This document shows positions 55,077 to 64,000 of a stretch of DNA of 64,000 bases, one piece after another (within the stretch, counting starts at the first letter, position 1; every line of letters starts with the position of its first letter). The stretch is from Diplolepis rosae (lineage: Eukaryota > Arthropoda > Insecta > Hymenoptera > Diplolepididae), in assembly GCA_030998225.1 (NCBI GenBank), contig JAPYXD010000259.1, positions 3,286,001 to 3,350,000 of the forward strand. Direction: 5' to 3'. The notes beneath the pieces were generated by a model. That model ran no database searches. It worked only from the letters and a program-made list of their open reading frames with translations, and was not told the origin of the DNA. A program made the translations under genes and the position numbers.

Positions 55077-57385
55077 ATTACTATAAAATTTGATTGAGAC
55101 TTCAGTCAATTGTGCCAAAAATTTATTGTCAACCAATTGTTAAAGTAAAAAATTATATCCATTGAATTGATCGCAATTATCAGTCAATTTGACTAATTTA
55201 GTTTTATAAAATATGGAAAGGTCAGATTTTTACGAAAGTTATTATCAGAGGGTTTTTTTACTCACTGAAATCCAAATTATATTAAAATTCAAAAACATTC
55301 TTAATGTCAACATTTCAAAATTCCAAAATAATTATTCAAAATGGTAGACGAAAATTTGTTGCATTTAAAAGATTTTCATTATACGAGAGATATAATACTT
55401 CAAGTGTTTGATCTAAGTCTCCCAATAGAAAATTTAAAAATGGAGCGACCCATAGAATACCATTTAGAATTGTCTTTTATATAATACTTTATCCTTTTTT
55501 TAAATTAATCTCGCTTCTAGAAGTAATCGATAGAATCCAATTAATCCAGTTTTAAAAAACCATTGAAACCACTTTATTTTCCAAATTGTGTAATGCAATA
55601 TGAACACGATTAAACCAATCAGTTCCAATTATGATTTCGAATCGAGTTGATCAGGCTTAATTGAATTCTATCGATTATTTCTATCAGGAATAATTCGAGA
55701 TTATTTAAATCCATACTAATCCTGATTAAAAAATCTCATTTTCTAGAGGTATTAGGATAACCCTCTAAAAATATCAGTCTTGAGGTATTCCTGGAAGAAA
55801 TTTTCAAATGAAAGATCATTTCATGATTATTTGGTAAGATCAAGAAATCGATAAATTCGAAGGTTGCAGTTACTAAAATAGTAATAATGCATAAAGTACG
55901 GTTCGTTAACCACCGATAACTAGCAACAAGTTCATTGGCAGAAATTCAACCTAGTTGACTATCTGCCAAAACTTTAGTCGACAAAGAATTATGGCATCAG
56001 TAGACACGCGTCATACCTAAAAAAATTCACAACCACTATTTAAAAAACGATAACAGATTGAAAATAACTTCAAGCGTTGTACTTTTCTCTTCAATATAAA
56101 TGTAGAATTATTAAGTTAATTTAAAACAAATTGTAGTAGATTCAACAAAATATTAATCAATTCGAAGAATTTTTTGGGTTAAACTTTTATTGAATCAACC
56201 AAACTTTTATCTGTATGCGCACAGAAAAAAATTGCACAATAAAACTTTTTTTTTCCAAAGCTTTAGTTTTGTTACTACCACAAAAGTTTTTTTTGAACTA
56301 ATTTTTTAAATTAGTTTTCTCAATGCATAAGATGATATTTTCGGAGTATTTATAAATCAAGTTAAAATCAGGTTCCTAACATAAAATAATTTTAGATAAA
56401 AAATACAGAAAAAAAACATTTTTGTTTATGTTCAAAATAAATAAACAAAATCGTTTTGTTGAATCGAATAAATATTAGAAGTTTATCAAAAGTATTTTAA
56501 ATATTTCTGTGAAATATTGTTGAGTTAATGAAATGATTTTTTTGGATCACCCAAATATTTTGTTGTTTGTATTACAACAAAATATCATGGTTGAACCAAC
56601 AACATTTTTTTTGTCTCAATCAAATATTTATCTGAGTGTAATAATTTAATGTAATAATAAGTAAATCAACAATGCTACCAAATTGCAAACTATTATTTGC
56701 AGTTTCTAACAAAGATAAAAATAAATGTATTATGAAATAGTAACTGCAACCTTCGAATTTATTGATTTCTTGATCTTACCAAATAATAAACAATAGAATA
56801 CAATTAAGCCTGATCAACTCGATTCGAAATCATAATTGGAACCGATTAGTTTAATCGTGTTCATATTGCATTACACAATTTGGTAAATAAAATGGTTTCA
56901 ATGGTTGTTTTAAACTGGATTAATTGGATTCTATCGATTACTTCTAGAAGCGAAATTAATTGAAAAAAGGATAAAGTATTATATAAAAGACAATTTTAAA
57001 TGGTATTCTATTGGTCGCTCCATTTTTAAATTTTCTATTGTGAGACTTAGATAAAACACTTGAAGTATTATATCTCTCGTATAATGAAAATCTTTTAAAT
57101 GCAACAAATTTTCGTCTGCCATTTTGAATAATTATTTTGGAATTTTGAAATGTTGATATTAAGAATGTTTTTGAATTTTAATATAATTTGGATTTCAGTG
57201 GCTAAAAAAACCCTTTGATAATAACTTTCGTAAAAATCTGACCTTTCCATATTTTATAAAACTAAAATACTCAAATTGACTGATAATTGCGATTAATTTA
57301 ATGGATATGATTCTTTACTTTAACAATTGGTTGACAATAAATTTTTGGCACAATTCACTAAAGTCTCAATCAAATTTCATAAATG
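55077..57385. mobile_element. 2.3 kb element with about 650-base inverted arms
   Basis: The left arm (55077-55895) and right arm (56728-57385) are inverted copies: TTGATTGAGACTTCAGTCAA against TTCACTAAAGTCTCAATCAA, and CTTCGAAT/ATTCGAAGGTTGCAGTTACT at the inner side. The left arm has about 150 extra bases at 55680-55820. The spacer 55896-56727 has ACAAAAT-rich TIR remnants. No ORF of interest. Confidence 0.75.
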
Positions 57386-57407
57386 TATGTGTGTAAGATG
57401 AAAATAA

Positions 57408-57650
57408 ATGTATTGTCATTTTACAAATAACCCGTTTGTTTGCCAAATAGGGTCAGGTATCCATCTTACTGAAGTGGAGAAATTTTTCGATTTGCACAAG
57501 GGTGGTGAAAATGATGGTGTCTTCCGCCAAATTCAGAAGCAGGGGATTATCCTTCCAGGATTGTGGTCCAGTCTCGTTCGTCATTCTGTCTTCGTGAAGG
57601 CCACAAAAACGTCAAGTTTATGTATTTTAGCAAAAGAAATGGAAGGGTAA
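57408..57650 (+). CDS. unassigned open frame with coding-like middle
   Basis: The frame contains GIHLTEVEKFFDLHKGGEND and IILPGLWSSLVRHSVFVKAT and uses mixed codons from about 57450 on. CCAAATAG at 57450 could be an acceptor and GAAGG|GTAAAA at 57647 a donor. The family is not recognised. It could equally be a decayed transposon segment read on either strand. Confidence 0.25.
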   Translation: MYCHFTNNPFVCQIGSGIHLTEVEKFFDLHKGGENDGVFRQIQKQGIILPGLWSSLVRHSVFVKATKTSSLCILAKEMEG

Positions 57651-57950
57651 AATATTGTCCTTGGTCATTCCACCCAGTTTGCAGCCAATGTTAAAAAGAA
57701 TTTCATTGTCCTTCATCGACCCAAGTAAAAAAAGCATACGTCAATATTCTATAAAATATGCATTCTATAAAATTCATGAATATTCATTACTCCCAGAAAA
57801 AGTATGTAAAGTTTCTACAGAAATGTTTCATCTCTAATTTTTGTTCGTTAATCACAGTTAAATGTAGTATTTATGGCTTGAAAAATATTTGATGAACTAT
57901 AAAAACCATCTTTTATAGTCAATTATTTTCAAAGCTATGTAGATATAAAA

Positions 57951-58192
57951 ATCTGCCCGCTTCGCTCGCAAGTTTGAGCGCGCCTAAGGCGCGCGATTCG
58001 ATCGTCGCGCTTCGCGCTCGGTCATATATTCTTCACATATATTCGAGTTTATTTCTTGTAATTTTATACAAAAACTCGAGTCAATTTATAATATTTTTAA
58101 TGTGGAGTACATTTTTTCAAAGTGACTAAATTTTTTTTTTGATTTTAAATGAAGAATGAAATTCAATTTACTTAAGACTTTATCGAATTTAA
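57951..58192. repeat. second copy of the CGCTTCGCGCTCG / TTAAGGCTCTATC repeat, left part
   Basis: Collinear with 41996-42341: CTGCCCGCTTCG, GCGCGCGATTCGATCGTCGC, then TATTCGAGTTTATTTCTTG and CAATTTACTTAAGACTTTAT. It breaks at TTAA 58189-58192 and resumes at 59583 on the other side of the inserted element 58193-59582. Confidence 0.75.
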
Positions 58193-59582
58193 GGGGTTAC
58201 ACCACTCTGCCCCACCTAAATATTATACCTTTTCAAGAATACTTATTGAAGTAATAAAACGTTTTTATTTAAATTTAAGTACATCAATGTATTATACTAC
58301 TATGAAACTAGAAAATGATTTTTTATTTTTTTTGCAAAAATGGCGACTTGACAGGCGATGTACTGGAGCGCTGCAAAAAAAGATGGTCATACGGTGGGCA
58401 CTCTAGCTTTGCCAATTTTCAATCAATCGACTCAAATATTTTTTTAATGGAATCATTGGATGTTTTCTTAGAAAAATACGCAGTCGTTTTAAAAAATGTA
58501 CATTTTTAATAAAATGGCGTTGATTTAAAGCAAAAGATACGTATTTAGCCCTAAATTGCGTTAATTAAAGTTGCATAAAAAATGCGAATATCAATTTAAA
58601 ACAAAAATCCTAGGTATTTCACTAGAAAAAATCTAATGAATCCATTAAAAAAAGTTTTAAGGTAGTTGTTGCGCCAAAAATCAGTCTCTGGAAAAAGAAG
58701 TTTTTCTATGATTTCAAGACTGGTAATTATATCATCAGCCGTGTCATATGTAAGGAAAGACACTCTTTTTAATAAAAAAATTTAAAAATTACGAAAATTA
58801 ATATTTTAATAATGTTTGTTGTAATAGGATATTTCCTTATTATCGCTCCATACCAAATTTTCAAGAATGGTGCGATTCTGATAAATCATGAATCATTTTT
58901 TTAGGAAAAGGATTCTCTACAACTTTACCGTTTCCGATTTTTGAAAATGAATCAATTATTATCAAATTCAGCAATTTGTTTATAAAAATTTCGTTTTGGA
59001 AAATTGTTTTTTAATGATTTCAACCATTAAAGAATTTATTTTCAAAAATCGGTAACGGTAAAGTTGTGGAGAATCCTTTTCCTAAAAAAATGATTCATGA
59101 TTTATCAGAATCGCACCATTCTTGAAAATTTGGTATGGAGCGATAATAAGGAAATATCCTATTACAAAAAACATTAATAAAATATTATTTTTCGTAATTT
59201 AAAAATTTTTTTTATTAAAAAGAGTGTCTTTCCTTACATATGACACGGCTGATGATATAATTACCAGTCTTGAAATCATAGAAAAACTTCTTTTTCCAAT
59301 GACTGATTTTTGGCGCAACAACTACCTTAAGTCGATTGATTGAAAATTGGCAAAGTTAGAGTGCCCACCGACTTTGAAAATTTAGTTTCGAGAAATACGC
59401 GTTTTAAGTTTCGAAAATGTTAGCGCGCTAATGCTCGCTTCTACTTCTCCATTTAGAAAATTGCCCATTCACTTTCGATTTCGATTTGTAACTAACAGCA
59501 TATCATTTTCGTATATAGAGAGAGTACTTTAAGAACACAAAAGAAATTCGATTTTTTGAAGCAACCAAAAGGGTGTAACCCT
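58193..59582. mobile_element. 1.39 kb TTAA element with GGGGTTACACC ends
   Basis: GGGGTTACACCACTCTGCCC at the left faces GGGTGTAACCCTG at the right. It is inserted at a TTAA inside a repeat whose unoccupied form is at 42326-42350 (GCCTTAAGGAACACA). The right-hand duplication has changed to GTAA. Inner inverted blocks (GGTGGGCACTCTAGCTTTGC, 58394-58433, against 59331-59372) surround a nested TTAA palindrome. No ORF. Confidence 0.75.
58657..59330. mobile_element. nested TTAA palindromic MITE with about 295-base arms
   Basis: TTAAGGTAGTTGTTGCGCC faces GGCGCAACAACTACCTTAA. The arms 58661-58955 and 59030-59326 are almost identical inverted copies (CCGTGTCATATGTAAGGAAA against TTTCCTTACATATGACACGG), leaving a spacer of about 75 bases. 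TTAA on both sides. The low divergence suggests a young insertion or arm conversion. Confidence 0.8.
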
Positions 59583-59700
59583 GTAAGGAACACATTTTCA
59601 TCATGATACTCGTGCTTAGCGCTCGATTTTCTGTATACATTTCTTAAACTTTCCAATAAATTACATGATTGAAATTATTCATTTTCTTCGAAATATCGGT
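59583..59700. repeat. right part of the split TTAAGGCTCTATC repeat
   Basis: GGAACACATTTTCATCATGA, GCTCGATTTTCTGTATACAT and TAAATTACATGATTGAAATT match 42342-42446 in order and orientation. Confidence 0.75.
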
Positions 59701-60032
59701 TTTATTTCTCAATGTACTCTCCTTTTAGCTTGATACAAAGAGTCCAGCGATCTTTCAATTTTTCTATGCCTTCCAAATAATACGATTTGTCAAACCCTTC
59801 AAAATGCCCTTCTGTTTTCTATTCAACTTCTTCGTTCGAATCAAAACGCCTACCATACAGCCATCTCTTGAGGTTTGGGAACAGATAATAGTCGCTGGGG
59901 GCCAGGTCTGGAGAATACGATGCATACGGAAACGATTCGAAACCCAATTCATGCGTTTTTGCCTGTGCAATCTTCAACGTGTGAGGTAGTGCGTTGTCAT
60001 CATGGAAAAGGATTTTTTTTTTCTTCATATGT

Positions 60033-60957
60033 GGCGCCGAAGTCCACCCCAGATCCTTGTAAGCGGCTGAGGGAGCCAACGGTCAGCCCAGAGGTGAGGG
60101 CTGCCAAGAAGCCGGTGGAAAAGAGGCCTAGGACATCTAAGCAACTGGAGGAGTGGGTTGAGGTTCCTACTAGGAGGGACCTTCGGAAGAAGAAGAAATC
60201 AAAGCCGGCGCCGAAGAAACCAGAGCGGCCAAAAAGGGCCCGCTCTGAAGCGGTTATCATAAAACCCGCGGAGGGGGTTAGTTACGCGGCAATTCTGAAG
60301 AATCTGAATAGCCGCGTAAACTCCGAGGAGCTAGAGGTCAGAATTGTTGGTATCCGTGAGACCAGGACGAAAGATCTCCTGGTCGAGGTGAAATGCACAG
60401 CAGAAAATAGAGGGAGACTTGACTCTGCTTTGCGCGGCGCAGTCGGTGAGTCTGGATCAGTCCGCCATCTCGTCCCCACGACCGAGGTGGAGATATTGGA
60501 CGTCGATCCCAGCGTGGAGGAAGAAGAAGTAGCAGAAGCAGTCCGGAGTTACCTACGGGAGGAACCGTCTTCGGAGGTAAAGGTATCCCTGACGAGGAAG
60601 CCCTTCAGAGGCACTCGGAAGGCCTTCGTCAGATTTGAGGAAGCGCATGCCCTGACTTTACTCAAGGTGACTCACATCAAGATCGGGTGGGTCTCCTGTA
60701 GAGTCCGCAAGAGAACGGAGATTAGTAGGTGTTACCGCTGCCTGGGTTTTGGACACATGGCGGCGGACTGACAGGGGCCGGATCGCAGCAGGTCTTGCTG
60801 GAGGTGCGGCGAGGAGGGACACGCTGCGGCGTCCTGCTCTAGAAAACCGCGTTGCTACCTCTTCACCGCACGAAACGAGAAGCCCCGGGATGACCATATT
60901 CGGGGGACTATGCGTTGCGCGGCGATCCGAGAGGCAGCCCCAAATAGGAAGCCTTGA
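60033..60957 (+). pseudogene. LINE ORF1 (gag), R1-clade-like, one stop in the first zinc knuckle
   Basis: Reads from the 5' junction through a Lys/Pro-rich basic region (KKKKSKPAPKKPERPKRARS), then GVSYAAILKNLNSRV, an RRM-like conserved gag region (LLVEVKCTAENRGRLDSALR; VRHLVPTTEVEILDVDPSVE; FVRFEEAHALTLLK; HIKIGWVSCRVRKR) and the first knuckle CYRCLGFGHMAAD, where the last Cys is replaced by TGA at 60769-60771. The frame stays open after it: CWRCGEEGHAAASC and a third cluster follow to TGA at 60955-60957. Only one visible disruption plus 5' truncation. Zinc knuckles bind element RNA in intact copies. Sister copy: 15334-15815. Confidence 0.75.
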
Positions 60958-61176
60958 AGAGACCGCGAAGAGAGAGTACAAGCAGGCAACAACGTAGAGC
61001 GCCGAGGTTCGGCGGATTGCGCCCATAGACAATGACCTTGAAGTAAAGCTAACGCGGTTCCGGGGTCATTGTATGGCGAGAAAACAGGGTAGTTTTGAGT
61101 TTAGTGGGTATTGCTTTGGCCGAGTCCCACACAGCGTGCGTAAATGCATTCTCTTTTCTCCTCTGAGAAAAAAAAA
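60033..61176 (+). mobile_element. ORF1-only LINE insertion with A tail, inside mariner D
   Basis: A GC-rich plus-strand insert contains ORF1 and a 3' part with TTAGTGGGTATTGCTTTGGC and GAGTCCCACACAGC, and ends in an A run at about 61168-61176, next to the mariner D sequence. ORF2 (endonuclease and reverse transcriptase) is entirely absent. Mobilisation would have required reverse transcriptase in trans. Confidence 0.7.
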
Positions 61177-61310
61177 GTAATCGTCCTTCCTTTATCAAGG
61201 TAGTCGATAAAGATTACTCCATGTGCATCCCAAAAAACACTAGCCATAACTTTCCCAACCGATTGTTGCGTTTTCGGACGCTTTGATACACTCACCAGGT
61301 TTAACCCACA

Positions 61311-62299
61311 CGGAAAAAAATTAATAACTATTTCAATAAAATACGTAAGAGACGAATTAGTCAAAGAAGTAAAATATTTGATTTACGTATCATATTTACT
61401 AAAATGACTGCCAATTCCCTTTGCATTAAGTCTATCGTAATATTGCAATTAGCTTTATTTTGTATGTTACTAATTGAGACAAATGATTATTTGCTTAAAT
61501 TATTCAAATTTAAATCCAGATTTAGGATATTGATATGATTAGATCAAATAATGTCTAAACTCGAAACGCCTAATGAAATAGACAACATGGCAAATTGTAA
61601 ATATCGGACGAAATGAAAGTCAAATGTACCCTGACTACAATCTAACCTTTTTATTTCAAAATGTTTGAACTGAAGATATTTATTATATTATTTTCTACGT
61701 TCTTGTGACCATAAAAATTAATTTGAAGTTTATAGTATTGTCCGAGAATGATAACGACATTAATCCAGAATTTTAATAATTTAAATAATTATTTATTTAT
61801 TTTTAAGATTATACCAAACAGAAAGGCCACCTAACTTTATTTGAAATTTTATATTCCTTCAAGATAATACTATCTCTACCATGGAATACGATAAAAATAA
61901 TTTCAACATAAATATCATTGTATTTCTAATCTAAAAGAAAATCGTTAACCAGCCTAGTTATAACGAAAACCTCACAATAATGAATTTCATTTCCTATAAT
62001 TATCTCTCTCTTAATTAAATTTTTTTCTAATTGCTGATCACAGTAGTTTATTCCTTCCTATACAATATCTATACAAAACAATTAATTAAAATTAATCTGA
62101 AATCATCAAAACGTTTTCTTCGTATGTCACATATTTTGTTTGAAAAAGGAAATTATGATAATTAGTACAGATTTATGAGCACTTTCAAGAACCAAAATTA
62201 CAATTTTTGAAATTTTTCACAAAAAAAAATTTCTAAATCACAAAACATGCTCTTATTTTCACAATTTTGGTCAGATGTGGCTGCCCAATCAGACTTTAA
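61311..62299. other. AT-rich stretch starting with a CACGGAAAAAAATT element end
   Basis: CACGGAAAAAAATTAATAAC at 61313 is like the ends at 2654 and 38098. The matching right end is not found. 62105-62300 has a degraded copy of the AT-rich repeats of 42480-43200 (CGTATGTCACATATTTTG). No gene. Confidence 0.45.
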
Positions 62300-62402
62300 G
62301 GCTATACCAGTACTGGCTTGTGAATACTGGGCTTATACGGGCATGCCATTACTGACTAGCAAGTATTTGAACCGTACTATCAATCAGTATTGGTAAAGTA
62401 CT
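62300..62402. repeat. single degraded unit of the CCAGTACTGG family
   Basis: ACCAGTACTGGCTTGTGAAT, CTGGGCTTATACGGGCATGC and CAGTATTGGTAAAGTACTG resemble one unit of the arrays at 25690 and 50165. Confidence 0.6.
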
Positions 62403-62506
62403 GATCACTATAATTCGGAATTGTATAAATGATAAATAAAAAAATTAAAATATTTATCTTATTTATATCGATTCTTTTTTCCATTCAAGTTTTCGTGAAA
62501 TTTCTT

Positions 62507-63164
62507 TTATAAAAATTGAGACTCCGGATTCCGTAACCGACGGAGCGCGTGGCCTAGTAGGCAAAAGAGGGGATACCGCAATGCGCGAACGTTTTTTTTC
62601 ATTTAAATAAAAAATTTGAAAAAATGACCAAAAAAAATGTCAGTACATGTTAAATGTCGTTCCGCATATTTTTTCTTCCATAAATTTTTGTGTCAGAACT
62701 CTAGTTTTTTTTATAATCGAAGAAAACCGTATTTTTTGAAGGTACGAAATCAATCGATTTTTTACAATCAACTCTCTGTTTTTCGTTGAAATTTGTCTGG
62801 AATAGTCTGAAATTTTATCAACAGACTCAAAAAACCCTAGAGCTTTAGATGGTTATGTTCAACATAACAAAATTCTCAATTTGTTAATAATTTTTATTAT
62901 AACAGTTGCGGCTGGCAGAATTCTCATGTTTCAACTTCAAAGAAAAAAAGTATGCGAAGAAGTTTAGAGTTGAGAGAACTTTCAGCGAGAAAGTTGTTCA
63001 ATAGGCTTTCAGGCAGTTTTTTAATATATTTTGAGATTTTTTAATTCAAAACTGCGGTCAGGATGGGAATTTTTAACTGCGTTCGCGCATTGCGGTATTC
63101 CCTCTTTTGCTTACTAGGCCACGCATTCCGTCGGTTATGAAATCCGGTGCCTCAATTTTTATAA
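62507..63164. mobile_element. 658-base TIR element with GGCCTAGTAGGCAAAAGAGG ends
   Basis: TTATAAAAATTGAG..CTCCGGATT..CCGACGGAGCGCGTGGCCTA at the left is mirrored at 63065-63164, with TIRs of about 90 bases ending in GCGCGAACG. The GGCCTAGTAGG...GAGGGGATAC core is shared with 14784-14956. The AT-rich interior has no ORF. Confidence 0.75.
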
Positions 63165-63318
63165 CTACGAGATTAGAACCTAAAACCTACCTAACGACGC
63201 ATACTAACGACCTACAACTAACTTGGAATGAAAAAGAAAATGTATAATTCAATACTATTATTGAAATTTTCGAACATTTCATACATTTTCTATGAAATAA
63301 ATTTTTTCTGTAGATATT

Positions 63319-63730
63319 ATTATTATTTTTTAAATATGAGAAAACTATCAAAAAGAGCCCCTTTTCAGCTTTCCATTTCACTATTTACATGTATTATTTT
63401 AATTTCTCTAACCGGAGATATCGCCGATTGAAAAAAAAAATTGCAAGTTTCGCAATGGCCGACATATGGCGGAAAAAAATGATCGGACGTCAGATTTGTT
63501 TTTTTATTGTTATTTCTGATGAACGAGGCATAATATAGTATATGAAAAAACAAATTTGACGTCCTATCATTTTTTCCCGCCATATGTCGGTCACTGCGAA
63601 ACCTGCAATTTTTTTTTTCAATCGTCGATATCTCCGGTTAGAAAAATTAAAATAATATATGTAAATAGTGAAAGGGAAAGCTGAAAAGTGGTTCTTTTTA
63701 ATAGTTTTCTTATATTTAAAAAATAATAAA
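63319..63730. repeat. palindromic element, about 180-base arms
   Basis: The arms 63319-63500 and 63550-63730 are inverted copies (AACCGGAGATATCGCCGATT against AATCGTCGATATCTCCGGTT; GGCCGACATATGGCGG against CCGCCATATGTCGGTC). The central loop is about 50 bases. Frames on both strands are by-products. Confidence 0.75.
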
Positions 63731-64000
63731 AAATTGGCAAAGTTATCGATGCTCAAATATAGCGAAAAACCGTGTTTTTCGCACATTTAGGTTAGGATTA
63801 CTCGAAAACCTGACGTGATAGAGCAATTCTGAGCCCGGATTCGGTTTCTACGCCAAAAATTACTTCGGAAATGACTATCGGTATCTCTATTACAATCACA
63901 ACCTCATATTTTGTAGACCTGTGTAATTATTAAAAAATAGTAAAATAACAATATTTTTAAATGTAGGCAATGGCGAAAATTTCGAACTCAACTAAATAAT

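Larger units (their letters stand above)
59706..61310 (-). pseudogene. mariner D transposase, split by a LINE fragment
   Basis: On the minus strand the 5' part (61300 to about 61177) reads SVSKRPKTQQSVGKVMASVF then WDAHGVIFIDYLDKGRTI. After the LINE insert it resumes at about 60032 with PHMKKKKILFHDDNALPHTL (second catalytic Asp), then SPDLAPSDYYLF (third Asp) and NLKRWLYGRRFDSNEEVE, to a damaged C-terminus near 59706. About 20 residues between the two parts are missing, so the insertion was accompanied by a deletion. The N-terminal DNA-binding domain and first catalytic Asp are absent; the 5' side stops at a CACGGAAAAAAATT element end at 61312. Confidence 0.8.

Noticed and set aside
59875..60032. 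5' extension of the long ORF1 frame from 59875
   Set aside because: This part is antisense mariner D sequence; the LINE frame only begins at the junction near 60033.

Overview
The window looks like intergenic or deep intronic DNA from a large, AT-rich arthropod nuclear genome, probably an insect. The support is eukaryotic splice signals, several mariner-type transposases, an R1-clade-like LINE gag protein and many palindromic MITEs. A parasitoid- or gall-wasp-like hymenopteran is my best guess, but it rests only on the general look of the repeats. I see no bacterial operon, CRISPR array, rRNA gene or intact tRNA gene. No complete host gene is present.

Layout. At 1-9 kb: nested MITEs, including two abutting TTAA-type elements; a TIR element (2654-3817) that carries a C2H2 zinc-finger first exon beside a fragment of a transposon-associated protein; an unrecognised two-part reading frame (4118-4514); and foldback elements. 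At 9.3-14.9 kb: a 2.3 kb element with two 628-base inverted arms, several hairpin MITEs, a hAT-type MITE with a perfect 8-base target duplication, and a GC-rich candidate host exon near 13.5 kb. At 15.3-21 kb: a deleted LINE ORF1, two mariners of one family, a 218-base tandem array and a mariner with TA target sites (19669-20939). At 23-29 kb: a TTAA element, a large CCAGTACTGG minisatellite and a TIR element holding a SAM-like first exon. At 31-33 kb: more MITEs and foldbacks. At 37-42 kb: a composite element with GC-rich ends, remnants of a spliced gene and a 1.8 kb foldback. At 42-46 kb: a long inverted-repeat region with a broken SWIM zinc-finger fragment, then a 133-base tandem array. At 49.5-49.9 kb: two GC-rich minus-strand exon candidates, the best evidence for a host gene. 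At 50-54 kb: another CCAGTACTGG array beside a tRNA-like sequence, then a mariner with a second mariner cleanly inserted in it, and a 490-base relative of the second. At 54-64 kb: G-rich minisatellite, long inverted repeats, a TTAA element inserted in a repeat whose unoccupied form lies at 42.3 kb, a mariner split by an ORF1-only LINE, and two more palindromic elements.

Every transposase seen is broken by stops, frameshifts or deletions, so no autonomous element can be supported here. The main theme is elements that keep only ends, first exons or inverted arms and so would need help in trans. Element names are given at superfamily level only where TIRs, target duplications or protein motifs support them.
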